In this document: positions 48,929 through 57,902 of the stretch, in pieces
Layout of the letters: every line of letters starts with the position of its first letter
Position numbering within the stretch: the first letter of the stretch is position 1
Source: Pseudomonas solani
GTDB taxonomy: Bacteria; Pseudomonadota; Gammaproteobacteria; Pseudomonadales; Pseudomonadaceae
Length of the DNA stretch: 64,000 nucleotides
Direction: 5' to 3'
Assembly: GCF_026072635.1 (NCBI RefSeq)
Contig: NZ_AP023081.1
Span: 6,134,501 to 6,198,500, forward strand
The notes under the pieces: generated by a model
Databases searched by the model: none
What the model was told of the DNA's origin: nothing
Seen by the model: the letters and a program-made list of their open reading frames with translations, nothing else
Program-made: the position numbers and the translations under genes

Positions 48929-49870
48929 CTACTGCGGCGCACCGATCACGACCGGGACTTCCTGGAAGGCGTTCACGCGCCAGAACTTCACCTGGATGGT
49001 CGAGCCAATGGGCTGCTTGAGGACGATGACGAAGAACTCCGAAGCGTCTGCGACGGGCGTGCCGTTGACCGACACCAGGGTGTCACCACGCAGCAGCCCG
49101 GCCGCTGCCGATGGGCTGCCGGGCAGGGTTCCCTCAACCCAGACCCCGGTGCTTGGAAGCCTCAGGCGTGGCGCCTTGACGGGGTCGATGGTGGATATCC
49201 TCGCCCCGATCCGGCCCCCCACCCAGGAAGCCGGTGCGCAACGCTTTTCCGCCAGGGTCTGGGTGACGACGGTTTGTGCCTTCTGCACCCATTGCCTGAT
49301 TTCGGGGTCTTCGCTGGCGAACCCCGGAGAGGTTTCGATCAACCGCGCATGCAGGTAATCGCAGGAGCGGTTGCGGTAGCGCTCCGGTGTTTCCATGGCG
49401 ATGTACTCTGCAATCGTCGTGCTCAACGCCCCGCTGCTGGCGGGCGTTACGGCAGGAGCAGGCGCCGGAGAGACGGGGGTGGACGAGGCCGCAGCGACCG
49501 CCGCCGGTGCGGCGGCGGCCTTGCCTGCATCCGGCTTCGCCTGGGCAGTGCTTCCTGCCAGGGGCGCTGGCACTGTGCAGCCTTTTTCGGCGATCACCTG
49601 CTCACGCGTTTCGATGAACATCTGCCCGTTTTCAGCGTCCTTCTGATGCAGCGCCTTGACCTCCGGCCATAGATTCGTGAGCTGCGTGCAGGATTGGGTG
49701 CGAAAGTCGGCGATCACCGACTCGCGGACGGAGCGCTCGAACTCGGCCTGGTATTCAGCCTCGCTGGGGCCGGCCGCATCGGCGGCACTCATCGCCAAGG
49801 TTATCGGGTCCAGCATGCAACCGCTCAGTGTTCCAGCGACGACGAAAAGTAACGGCAATGCCTGTCTCAT
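48929..49870 (-). CDS. PDZ-domain lipoprotein
   Basis: The 313-residue protein has a lipoprotein signal (LFVVAGTLSGC). Two Cys-containing helical segments lie on either side of a long Ala/Pro linker (about 110-150), and a C-terminal PDZ domain (about 225-313) contains GVWVEGTLPGSPSAAAGLLR and VSVNGTPVADASEF. It is probably anchored to a membrane on the periplasmic side, binding protein C-termini. The ATG at 49870 matches the lipoprotein start; upstream Met codons would spoil it. Confidence 0.75.
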   Translation of the reverse strand: MRQALPLLFVVAGTLSGCMLDPITLAMSAADAAGPSEAEYQAEFERSVRESVIADFRTQSCTQLTNLWPEVKALHQKDAENGQMFIETREQVIAEKGCTVPAPLAGSTAQAKPDAGKAAAAPAAVAAASSTPVSPAPAPAVTPASSGALSTTIAEYIAMETPERYRNRSCDYLHARLIETSPGFASEDPEIRQWVQKAQTVVTQTLAEKRCAPASWVGGRIGARISTIDPVKAPRLRLPSTGVWVEGTLPGSPSAAAGLLRGDTLVSVNGTPVADASEFFVIVLKQPIGSTIQVKFWRVNAFQEVPVVIGAPQ

Positions 49871-50017
49871 GAGGTGACCAGTCCCTGTTTTATTTGCAGG
49901 CATACTGCCACCATTGAATAGGCAATGGCTAACGCACGTCACACGGATGGCTACAGCGTCTCAGCGACAGCCGGAAGCGTCAGGGAAGGCGGCCCCTCCG
50001 CTCCCGGTTACATCCGT

Positions 50018-50734
50018 TCAGAAGCGCTCATCCCCGATCGCCGGCAACGTCAGCTCGCGCACGAACGAAGCGGCGGAGAGCCGCAGCAGCGCATCCACCA
50101 TCGTCACCACGTCATGCACCGGCACCAACTGCCCCTCCCCGCGCGCGGCGGCTGCCGCCAGCGGCGTGGACAGCAGGTCGTCGGTATTCAGGTAGCCCGG
50201 GTGCAGCACGGTCACCGCCAGGCGCTGACCGCGGAAGCCTTCGCGCAACGCATCGGCCATGCCATTGAGGGCGAACTTGGAGGCGCCGAACGCCACTTCC
50301 GGGCGCCCGCTCTGGCGCAGGGCCGAGGTGGAGCCAATCAGGATCAGCTGCGGCCTGGCGGACGCCAGCAACCGGGGCACCAGCCGCTTGAGCAGCAACA
50401 GCGTGGCGGTGATGTTCACCTCCACCAGCCGGCTGATGGACTCATCGCTGTCGCCGAGGAAGTCGTAGTGCTCGCTGAAGGCGTGCTCTTCCCAGATGCC
50501 GACATTGCACACCAGCACATCGAGCGCGGCGGGCGCCCCGGCCTCGATCTGCGCCACGGCCACCGAGGGGCGGGCCAGGTCCGCCTCGATCCAGCCGAGC
50601 TCGACGCCCGGAGCCAGCGGCAGGTGCTCCGGCCGCCTGCGCGAGACACCTATCACCTCGTCACCCGGCTTGCCGAGCCCTTCCACCAGCGCCCGGCCCA
50701 GCCCCCTGCTCGCCCCTACGATCATCATCTTCAT
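50018..50734 (-). CDS. SDR-family protein with Phe in place of catalytic Tyr
   Basis: The 238-residue Rossmann protein has the NADP motif VGASRGLGRALVEG, the NVGIWEEHAF region and GSTSALRQ with the catalytic Ser. The usual YxxxK is FGASK: the codon reads TTC, so the catalytic Tyr is Phe. Reductase activity may be lost or altered. It follows the DUF2165 gene by 29 bases and shares its SoxR-type promoter. The ATG at 50734 follows AAGGAG. Confidence 0.82.
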   Translation of the reverse strand: MKMMIVGASRGLGRALVEGLGKPGDEVIGVSRRRPEHLPLAPGVELGWIEADLARPSVAVAQIEAGAPAALDVLVCNVGIWEEHAFSEHYDFLGDSDESISRLVEVNITATLLLLKRLVPRLLASARPQLILIGSTSALRQSGRPEVAFGASKFALNGMADALREGFRGQRLAVTVLHPGYLNTDDLLSTPLAAAAARGEGQLVPVHDVVTMVDALLRLSAASFVRELTLPAIGDERF

Positions 50735-50763
50735 GCCATTGCTCCTTGTCCGTTCCTTGCCTG

Positions 50764-51249
50764 CTAGGCCCAACGCAGGTTGAGCACGACGAAATCCAGC
50801 AACACCCAGATGACCAGCACCAGGTGGGTCAGCTGCAGCCCTTCCTGGCGTATCCAGTAACCGAACCAGAGCCCGCCCAGCAGCATGGCGAACAGAAAGC
50901 CCAGGGCAGCGCTCAGGGCCAGGTTCAGCCAGGGCCGGGCGGCCTCCAGCCCGGTGCCGAGCAGCAGTTGGTAGCAACCGGCCCAGGCCGCGAGCACGGC
51001 AGCCGCCTGCAACACCACGATGACCAGCAGCGCCAGGCGATGCATGAAGGGGGAATCCAAGCCACGCCGCAGCAGCGGGATGTCGATGACCGGCGGCTGT
51101 CGCAGGGGCGCCATGGACATGGTCGCGCCGATGGCCCCGACCGAACTGGCGAAGGCGTGCAGGTTGTTGATCAGCGCAACGCTCAGCCACAGGCTGAAGC
51201 CGAGAAAGCAGGTGCCCTGGAAAATCATCAGTGAGGTCTGGGTATCCAT
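50764..51249 (-). CDS. DUF2165 small integral membrane protein
   Basis: The 161-residue protein has four hydrophobic helices (about 10-30, 70-92, 110-127 and 138-157) and the family pattern of DUF2165, including a conserved ALINNLHAF region after the first helix. The function is unknown. It is the first gene of an operon with the SDR gene, and a SoxR-type box lies about 85 bases upstream. Confidence 0.75.
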   Translation of the reverse strand: MDTQTSLMIFQGTCFLGFSLWLSVALINNLHAFASSVGAIGATMSMAPLRQPPVIDIPLLRRGLDSPFMHRLALLVIVVLQAAAVLAAWAGCYQLLLGTGLEAARPWLNLALSAALGFLFAMLLGGLWFGYWIRQEGLQLTHLVLVIWVLLDFVVLNLRWA

Positions 51250-51332
51250 TCCTGGTCCTTGTGCGTGGGTTCGGAAGCGCCTGAAGCGAACCCGGGCGGG
51301 CAGCGACAGGCGAGCCGAGCGGCACTCTAAAA

Positions 51333-51350
51333 CCTCAACCTAACTTGAGG
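51333..51350 (-). promoter_or_regulatory. SoxR box in a 19-base-spacer promoter
   Basis: CCTCAACCTAACTTGAGG is an 18-base dyad (CCTCAA-N6-TTGAGG), the SoxR site pattern. On the minus strand it sits between TTGACC and TAGAGT with a 19-base spacer, the standard MerR-family promoter. It should drive the DUF2165-SDR operon in response to redox-cycling compounds. Confidence 0.7.
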
Positions 51351-51410
51351 TCAACAAGCGCAGCACAAGAGCAATGGCCAGCCCCTGGGAAGGGGCAAGG
51401 GGGCGGTCAC

Positions 51411-51965
51411 CTAGGGCGCGGAGGCGTCGGCGGGCAGCAACCGGGCGATGTCCTCGCTGAAGGTTTTCCACTCCGCTTCCGAGATTTCCATGATGCCGAA
51501 GGAGCGCAGGAAGAAGGCCCCGGTGGCCGCGAGAAAGGCCAGCCGCACACGCTTGCCGCGCTCGCTTTCGAACGCTCCGCCCAGCAGCAGGGAGCGGTAC
51601 CAGTCGTTGGCCTGGGCGCGCAGACTGTCCTGGCTGAACATCGCCGTAAGGATCGCCGCCGCCCGCTTGCTCAGCTCTTCGTCCGGGATGGCGATGATGT
51701 GGATCTGCGCGGTCAGCAACTCCAGCACCCCCGCATCCGGTGCCAGCCGGGCCATCACCGACGCCTCGTAGTCGGCCTTCCAGCGGTTGACCATGGCCTC
51801 GACCAGGCCGTCCTTGGTACCGAAGCAGGACTGCACGCCGCCCTTGCTTATGCCGGCGGCCTTGGCCACCTCACCAATGCTCAATGCAGAAATGCCTTGG
51901 TCCATCACCACCGATATGGCGGCATCCAGCACCAGGTTCCTGTCGATCACAGGGCGTTTACTCAT
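51411..51965 (-). CDS. TetR family regulator
   Basis: The 184-residue protein has the TetR helix-turn-helix (AISVVMDQGISALSIGEVAK, then GISKGGVQSCFGTKDGLVEA). A C-terminal helical domain of the small TetR_C type follows. A perfect 14-base palindrome just upstream of its start is a likely operator, so it should repress itself and perhaps the neighbouring genes. It faces the MASE2 protein gene. Confidence 0.85.
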   Translation of the reverse strand: MSKRPVIDRNLVLDAAISVVMDQGISALSIGEVAKAAGISKGGVQSCFGTKDGLVEAMVNRWKADYEASVMARLAPDAGVLELLTAQIHIIAIPDEELSKRAAAILTAMFSQDSLRAQANDWYRSLLLGGAFESERGKRVRLAFLAATGAFFLRSFGIMEISEAEWKTFSEDIARLLPADASAP

Positions 51966-51983
51966 CAGGCCTTCTCGAATTAG

Positions 51984-51997
51984 AATACGATCGTATT
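51984..51997. promoter_or_regulatory. Palindromic operator of the TetR gene
   Basis: AATACGATCGTATT is a perfect 14-base palindrome, 19 bases before the tetR start and in an AT-rich patch. Its place and symmetry fit TetR autoregulation. Confidence 0.6.
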
Positions 51998-52213
51998 TTT
52001 ATTTTCCACCCCCTCACCGGGGCTCACAGTGAGGTCCATCCCGCTTATGGCACGTGCCTCGCCCGTTACAGGACCAGGCTCCGACGCGCGCCCGAATGCA
52101 CCTCTGCCCATCGACCGGAACCGCTGGCGAATTCCCTCGGGAACCCCACACCCGCGCACCCCGGTTTATTCAAGGCATACAACGGTAATTTTACCGCCAA
52201 TCCGCGAGGGCTC

Positions 52214-53284
52214 ATGGCTTTTGATCGTACTAGGGGCGCGGGTATCGGCTTTGCCAACCGCGTCTACAAACCACGAGCCCTGGGCTGCGCGCTCAGCTTT
52301 ATTTTCGTCACCACCACCACCTACCCCGGGCCCTCGCCGCTCTGGGTGCTGATGCTGCTCAATGCCTTCATCTGGCCCTGCCTGGCGTACCAGCTGGCAG
52401 TGCGAGCCCGCGTGCCCTACCGCACCGAGCTGCGCAATCTTCTGCTCGATTGCGTCTTCGCCGGCGGCTGGGTCGCCGCGATGCAGTTCAGCGTGCTGCC
52501 ATCCTTGCTGCTCCTGTCGATGGTCGCCATGAACAGCGTCAGCGCCAAGGGCATCCGTTTCATGCTCTATGGCCTGGTCGCCAACCTGCTGGGGATGGCC
52601 CTGGCCGGGGCCGCCCTCGGCTTCGAAGTGGCGCTGGAAACCCCGCCGGCCGTGGTCTGGGCCTGCCTGCCGATGCTGGTGATCTACCCCTTCGTGGTCG
52701 GCTGGACGAGCTACAGCCTGACGCAGCGGCTGGTCAGGCAGCAGAAGGCGCTGTCCATCGTCAGCGGCTTCGACGAGCGCATGCTCACCTCCCACAACCG
52801 CTGGATGTACCAGTTGGCGCGGGTCTTCCTGCGCTGCCGCTGCGGTTCCGGCCAGGCCACCGTGGCGCATATCCGCATCGATGAATTCCCCTTGCTGCGC
52901 GAGCGCCACGGTGCGCTGGTGGCGGACGCACTGAGCGTTCGGCTCGGGCACCTGATCAAGGCCGGGATACGCAGCACCGACCTGCTGTGCATGAAGCGCC
53001 GGGGGGAATTCCTAGTGCTTCTGTTGCAGGCCAGGCGGCTCGGCGCGCAATCCCTCACCGACCGCATCGAAGACGGTTTCGCCCACTGTTTCGCCGGCGG
53101 CACCGGGCTGCCGGAGGCGCGCATCCGTGTTGGCCTCGCCGAGTTCAGCAACAGCCTGGCCAGCGAGAACGAATGGCTGCGCCTGGCGGAACAGCGCTCG
53201 GGCCAGCCCCGGCCCCAGGCACTACGCCCCTTGGAAGAAGCCCCGCGAGCCACCCCGGCCGCCGGCCCCCTGCCCGTTCCCTAG
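52214..53284 (+). CDS. MASE2-domain protein with degenerate GGDEF
   Basis: The 356-residue protein has an N-terminal MASE2-type membrane domain (about 10-180) and a C-terminal domain with GGDEF-like order (about 200-320). The active-site motif reads RRGEF instead of GGDEF, so it cannot make cyclic di-GMP in the normal way and is likely a sensor or scaffold. The ATG at 52214 follows GCGAGGG. It lies next to the tetR gene, divergently. Confidence 0.75.
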   Translation: MAFDRTRGAGIGFANRVYKPRALGCALSFIFVTTTTYPGPSPLWVLMLLNAFIWPCLAYQLAVRARVPYRTELRNLLLDCVFAGGWVAAMQFSVLPSLLLLSMVAMNSVSAKGIRFMLYGLVANLLGMALAGAALGFEVALETPPAVVWACLPMLVIYPFVVGWTSYSLTQRLVRQQKALSIVSGFDERMLTSHNRWMYQLARVFLRCRCGSGQATVAHIRIDEFPLLRERHGALVADALSVRLGHLIKAGIRSTDLLCMKRRGEFLVLLLQARRLGAQSLTDRIEDGFAHCFAGGTGLPEARIRVGLAEFSNSLASENEWLRLAEQRSGQPRPQALRPLEEAPRATPAAGPLPVP

Positions 53285-53414
53285 CTGCGCCCCACTGCCA
53301 CACGCAGCGACACCTGATCGCTGATCACCGATTCCGGCCACCCGCTGGCGCTCGCCTGCACCCGGCTTTCAGCCTTTTCAGCCACCACCAACTGTCGTTT
53401 GAAGGAGTATTCAG

Positions 53415-55034
53415 TTGAGAAACCTTGCCATCGGAAAACGCGCGGGACTTATCTTTTCACTGCTGGCCCTGCTGGTCCTGGCCATGGGCGGCAGCAACCT
53501 GTACCAAACCAACAGGATGGACAACGCGTCGATCGAGGTCCGTGGCACCTGGCTGCCCGGGATCATCGCACTGAGCGAAATAGGCACCGCCATCGGTAAT
53601 GGGCGAGCACTGACGCTGCGCGGCATCATCGTCGACGAGCGGGCCGAGCAGCTCCGCGCCGTGTCCACCATCCGAGGCATCCAGGCCGCACTGCCTGGGC
53701 AGTTCGCCGCCTATGAAAGCACCATCGCCCAGGCGCAGGATCGCGAACTCTTCAAGCGCTTCATCCACACCTACGAAACCTACCGAGGGCTGCAGGAGCA
53801 GATACTCGACGCCATCGATGACGACCATCTGGAAGAGGCCGACCGCCTGGTCAATGGCCCCCTGGTGGATTACGCCAACGCGATGATGAGTGCGCTGGGC
53901 GAGCTGATCCGCTTCAACTCCACCGGGGCATCCGAAGCGGCCAAGCGCAGCGACGAAGCATCGGACGACGCCTTCTTCTTCGCCCTGGTCGCCCTGGTAG
54001 TGATCCTCGGCGTCACCGTAACCGTCGCCCTGGTGCTGACCCGCAGCATCGTCACTCCGCTGGGCGAGGCGGTGGTCATCGCCGAACGCGTGGCCAGCGG
54101 CGACCTGACCCGCGACATCACGGTCATCGGCAAGGACGAGCCGGCCATGCTGCTCGCCGCCCTGCGCACCATGCAGGGCAACCTGCGGGCCACCATCCAG
54201 CAGATCGGCAGCTCGTCCGACCAGTTGGCCTCCGCCTCCGAAGAACTGCACGCAGTGACCGAAGACGCCAACCGTGGCCTGCACCAGCAGAACGCCGAGA
54301 TCGAGCAGGCCGCCACCGCCGTCAACCAGATGACCGCCGCCGTGGAAGAAGTGGCGCGCAACGCCGTGAGCACGGCCGCCGCCTCGAAGGAAAGCGACGA
54401 AGCCGGCCGCCAGGGCTTCATCCAGGTCAACGACGCCATCACCTCGATCCGCACCCTGGCCGGCCAGGTCACCCAGGCCTCCGTCCGCGCCTCGGAGCTG
54501 GCCAGCCAGACCCGCGACATCAGCACGGTGCTCGACGTGATCCGTGGCATCGCCGCGCAAACCAACCTCCTGGCGCTCAATGCCGCCATCGAGGCCGCGC
54601 GTGCCGGTGAGGCCGGCCGTGGCTTCGCCGTGGTCGCCGACGAGGTGCGTTCCCTGGCGCAGCGCACGCAAAGCTCCACCGAGGAGATCGAAGAAATGAT
54701 CGACAACATCCAGACCGGCACCCAGGGCACCGTGGACGCCCTCCTCGCCGGTGCCGGGCAGGCCGAGCAGACGCTCAAGTCGGCCGCCAACGCCGGCATG
54801 GCACTGGAGCGCATCACCGCCTCGATCACCCACATCAACGAGCGCAACCTGATCATCGCCAGCGCCTCGGAACAGCAGGCCCAGGTGGCCCGCGAGGTGG
54901 ACCGCAACCTCACCAACATCCGCGACCTGTCCCTGCAGACCGCCGCCGGCGCCAACCAGACCAGCGCCTCCAGCCAGGAACTGTCGCGCCTGGCCATCGA
55001 GCTCAGCGGCATGGTCACCCGCTTCCGCGTCTGA
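53415..55034 (+). CDS. Methyl-accepting chemotaxis protein
   Basis: The 539-residue protein starts at a TTG preceded by GAAGGAG. A first membrane helix (about 10-30), a periplasmic four-helix sensor (about 35-185), a second helix (about 187-210) and HAMP lead into the signalling domain. The tip EAARAGEAGRGFAVVADEVR lies near residue 395, as in receptors that bind CheA/CheW. The sensor shows no recognisable ligand motif. No che genes are adjacent. Confidence 0.9.
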   Translation: MRNLAIGKRAGLIFSLLALLVLAMGGSNLYQTNRMDNASIEVRGTWLPGIIALSEIGTAIGNGRALTLRGIIVDERAEQLRAVSTIRGIQAALPGQFAAYESTIAQAQDRELFKRFIHTYETYRGLQEQILDAIDDDHLEEADRLVNGPLVDYANAMMSALGELIRFNSTGASEAAKRSDEASDDAFFFALVALVVILGVTVTVALVLTRSIVTPLGEAVVIAERVASGDLTRDITVIGKDEPAMLLAALRTMQGNLRATIQQIGSSSDQLASASEELHAVTEDANRGLHQQNAEIEQAATAVNQMTAAVEEVARNAVSTAAASKESDEAGRQGFIQVNDAITSIRTLAGQVTQASVRASELASQTRDISTVLDVIRGIAAQTNLLALNAAIEAARAGEAGRGFAVVADEVRSLAQRTQSSTEEIEEMIDNIQTGTQGTVDALLAGAGQAEQTLKSAANAGMALERITASITHINERNLIIASASEQQAQVAREVDRNLTNIRDLSLQTAAGANQTSASSQELSRLAIELSGMVTRFRV

Positions 55035-55177
55035 TGCCGGCCCGCGCCTGCCGCCATCGCGGCAGGCGCGCTCTGCGCACCACATCCATGCACGCTTGCA
55101 CCAATCGTTAGCATCCAGGCTGCATCCAGTGCTTACCCGAATCCACCCGCGCCAGGCCCTACAAGGGTTACAGGACC

Positions 55178-55195
55178 TTGGCCCGGCGGTTGCAA
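55178..55195 (+). promoter_or_regulatory. Sigma-54 (-24/-12) promoter
   Basis: TTGGCCCGGCGGTTGCAA has GG and GC dinucleotides exactly 10 bases apart, as in the RpoN consensus TGGCAC-N5-TTGC. It is 38 bases before the start of the allophanate hydrolase gene. This fits nitrogen-starvation control by NtrC, although I see only a half-site for NtrC (GCACCA near 55096). Confidence 0.65.
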
Positions 55196-55232
55196 TCCTG
55201 CACTCCAACTTGGATACAAGATGGAGCACCTC

Positions 55233-57047
55233 ATGCAATCCGCGACTCCGCACAGCGTCGGCTGGACCCTCGGCCAATGGCAGGCCGCCTACCGCGACGC
55301 CACCCTCAGCCCCGCCATCCTCTTCGAGCTGCTGCAGCAATTGCAGGACGAAGACCCGGCCTGGATCGTCCTCGCCACCCCGGTGCAGTTGAGCGAACGC
55401 CTCACCGCCCTCGCCAAGCAGCTGGCTGCCGTCGACGGTGATCTCTCCCGGCTGCCGCTCTACGGCGTGCCCTTCGCCATCAAGGACAACATCGACGCCG
55501 CCGGCTGGCCCACCAGCGCCGCCTGCCCGGCGTTCGCCTACCCGGCCAGCGCGGACGCCACCGTGGTCGCTCGCCTGCAGGCCGCCGGTGCGGTGCTGAT
55601 CGGCAAGACCAACCTCGACCAGTTCGCCACCGGTCTGGTGGGCACCCGCTCGCCCTTCGGCGCGGTGCCCAACAGCTTCGATGCCGCCTACGTCAGCGGC
55701 GGCTCCAGCTCCGGCTCCGCCTCGGTGGTGGCGCGCGGCCTGGTGCCCTTCTCACTCGGCACCGACACCGCCGGCTCCGGCCGCGTGCCGGCGGGCTTCA
55801 ACAACATCGTCGGGCTCAAGCCCAGCCGTGGCTGGCTATCCAACAAGGGCCTGGTGCCCGCCTGCCGCACCCTGGACTGCATCTCGGTGTTCGCCCTGAC
55901 GGTGGAGGACGCCGAGCGCGTCGCCGACATCGCCGGGGGCTACGACGCCGCCGACGCCTACTCCCGCGCCAACCCCGGCAGCGCCCCGGTGGCGATCGGC
56001 GCCAGGCCACGCCTGGCGATCCCGGACAGCCTCGAATTCCACGGCGACAGCCGCAACCAGGCGGTCTTCCAGCAGGCCCTGGAGCGCCTGCGCGAGCTCG
56101 GCGCCGAGCTGGTGCCCATCGACTTCACGCCTTTCCGCCAACTGGCCGAACAGCTCTACCAGGGCTCCTGGGTGGCCGAGCGCACCGTGGCCATGGCCGG
56201 CATGCTGGAAAACGCCGCCGAGGCAATCGACCCCGTGGTGCGCGGCATCGTCGAGAAGGGCTTCGGCTACAGCGCCTGCGACGCCTACCGCGCCGAGTAC
56301 CTGCGGGCCGAGCTGAGCCGCGCCATCAACCTCGCCCTGGCCGGCTTCGACGCCCTGGTGGTGCCCACCTCCCCCACCCTGCGCACCCTGGAGGAAATGG
56401 CCGCCGAGCCCGTGCTGTTCAACTCGCAGTTCGGCACCTACACCAACTTCACCAACCTCGCCGACCTCAGCGCCCTGGCGCTGCCCGCCGGCCTGCGCGA
56501 CGACGGCCTGCCTGCCGGCATCACCCTGCTCGCCCCGGCCTGGCACGACCACGCCCTGGCCTCCCTGGGCAAGCGCTGGCAAGCCGCCCTCGGCCTGCCC
56601 CTGGGTGCCACCGGTCGCCCCTTGCCGCCCGCCGCCACGCCCGTGCAGGCCCCTGGCAGCGTGCGGGTCGCCGTGGTCGGCGCGCACCTCACCGGCATGC
56701 CGCTGAATTTCCAGCTGGTCACCCGCAACGCGGTACTGGTGGAGCAGACCCTTACCTCCCCCACCTACCGCCTCTATGCGCTGCCCGGCTCGGTGCCGCC
56801 CAAGCCGGGGCTGGCCAGGGCCGCCGAAGGCGCGTCGATCATCGTCGAGCTGTGGGACATCCCCCTCGCCCGCTTCGGCGAGTTCGTGGCGGAGATCCCG
56901 CCGCCCCTGGGCATCGGCAACCTGCAGCTGGAGGACGGTCGCTGGGTCAAGGGCTTCATCTGCGAGCCCTGGGCCCTGCACAGCGCCGAAGACATCACCG
57001 CCTTCGGTGGCTGGCGCGCCTTCATCGCCAGCCGCACGCCAGCCTGA
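55233..57047 (+). CDS. atzF: Allophanate hydrolase
   Basis: The 604-residue protein has an amidase-signature domain (about 25-450) with the Ser-cisSer-Lys triad: Lys in FAIKDNIDAA (near 84), Ser in GGSSSGSASVVA (near 157) and Ser in GTDTAGSGRVPAG (near 180). A C-terminal domain of the AtzF/DUF4243-like type occupies about 470-604. It converts allophanate to ammonia and CO2. The urea carboxylase that normally makes the substrate is not adjacent, so the gene is solitary here. I prefer the ATG at 55233, preceded by GGAG. A GntR regulator follows. Confidence 0.88.
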   Translation: MQSATPHSVGWTLGQWQAAYRDATLSPAILFELLQQLQDEDPAWIVLATPVQLSERLTALAKQLAAVDGDLSRLPLYGVPFAIKDNIDAAGWPTSAACPAFAYPASADATVVARLQAAGAVLIGKTNLDQFATGLVGTRSPFGAVPNSFDAAYVSGGSSSGSASVVARGLVPFSLGTDTAGSGRVPAGFNNIVGLKPSRGWLSNKGLVPACRTLDCISVFALTVEDAERVADIAGGYDAADAYSRANPGSAPVAIGARPRLAIPDSLEFHGDSRNQAVFQQALERLRELGAELVPIDFTPFRQLAEQLYQGSWVAERTVAMAGMLENAAEAIDPVVRGIVEKGFGYSACDAYRAEYLRAELSRAINLALAGFDALVVPTSPTLRTLEEMAAEPVLFNSQFGTYTNFTNLADLSALALPAGLRDDGLPAGITLLAPAWHDHALASLGKRWQAALGLPLGATGRPLPPAATPVQAPGSVRVAVVGAHLTGMPLNFQLVTRNAVLVEQTLTSPTYRLYALPGSVPPKPGLARAAEGASIIVELWDIPLARFGEFVAEIPPPLGIGNLQLEDGRWVKGFICEPWALHSAEDITAFGGWRAFIASRTPA

Positions 57048-57056
57048 GCCGCCACC

Positions 57057-57785
57057 ATGCAACTCGCCACCACCGCCACCCGGGCCGCCAAGGAGCGGCC
57101 CGACAACCTGGTCGAGCGCATCTACCAGGTGTTGAAGGACGATATCTTCGAGTTCCGCCTGCTGCCCGGTGATCGCTTCAGCGAAGGCGACGTCGCCGCG
57201 CGCACGGCGGTCAGCCGCACCCCGGTGCGGCAGGCCCTGCACCGGCTGGAACGCGAGGGCTACCTGGAGGTGCACTTCCGCAGCGGCTGGCAGGTCCGGC
57301 CCTTCGACTTCGAGCGCTTCGAGGAGCTCTACGACCTGCGCATCGTGCTGGAGCTGGCGGCGGTCCGGCGCCTGTGCGAAATGGGTGCCGAGCTGCCGCA
57401 GCGCCTGGACGCGCTGACCCGCACCTGGCAGGTGGAAGCGCACCAGCGGCTAACCGATGGGCGCACGGTATCGGAGCTGGACGAAGCCTTCCACTGCGCC
57501 CTGGTGGCGGCCGCCGGCAATCGCGAAATGGCCCGCACGCACCGCGAGATCACCGAGAAGATCCGCATCATCCGGCGCCTGGATTTCACTCAGCAGCCAC
57601 GCATCGCCGCCACCTACGACGAGCACGTGCGCATCCTCGAGGCCATCCTGCAACGGCACGCCGAGCCGGCCTGCCAGCTGCTGCGCGAGCACATCGAAGT
57701 GAGCAAGGCGGAGGTGCGCAAGATCACCCTGCACAGGCTCCACTGCGCCCGGCAGCGGACTGGCGACAGCGTCGGAGCGGATTGA
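57057..57785 (+). CDS. GntR (FadR-type) family regulator
   Basis: The 242-residue protein has a winged helix-turn-helix (about 20-85, DIFEFRLLPGDRFSEGDVAA, RTPVRQALHRLEREGYLEV) and an FCD ligand domain (about 95-225, with the His and Asp residues that bind a metal). It starts 9 bases after atzF, so it is co-transcribed with it and probably senses a metabolite of that pathway. Confidence 0.88.
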   Translation: MQLATTATRAAKERPDNLVERIYQVLKDDIFEFRLLPGDRFSEGDVAARTAVSRTPVRQALHRLEREGYLEVHFRSGWQVRPFDFERFEELYDLRIVLELAAVRRLCEMGAELPQRLDALTRTWQVEAHQRLTDGRTVSELDEAFHCALVAAAGNREMARTHREITEKIRIIRRLDFTQQPRIAATYDEHVRILEAILQRHAEPACQLLREHIEVSKAEVRKITLHRLHCARQRTGDSVGAD

Positions 57786-57787
57786 GC

Positions 57788-57856
57788 GTAGGGTGTGCTG
57801 CGCGCACCTGGAATTCACTGGAAGCACCGTGCGGAGGTGCGCACGGCACACCCTAC
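57788..57856. repeat. Large intergenic stem-loop
   Basis: GTAGGGTGTGC pairs with GCACACCCTAC at the outer ends, with further pairing inside (GCGCACC with GGTGCGC), to form a long hairpin after the GntR gene. It belongs to the dispersed repeat families of this window and may act as a terminator. Confidence 0.65.
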
Positions 57857-57902
57857 GGCACGCGCACATCCTGCCGAGCCCTCAGCGGGCCCATGACCAG
57901 GC

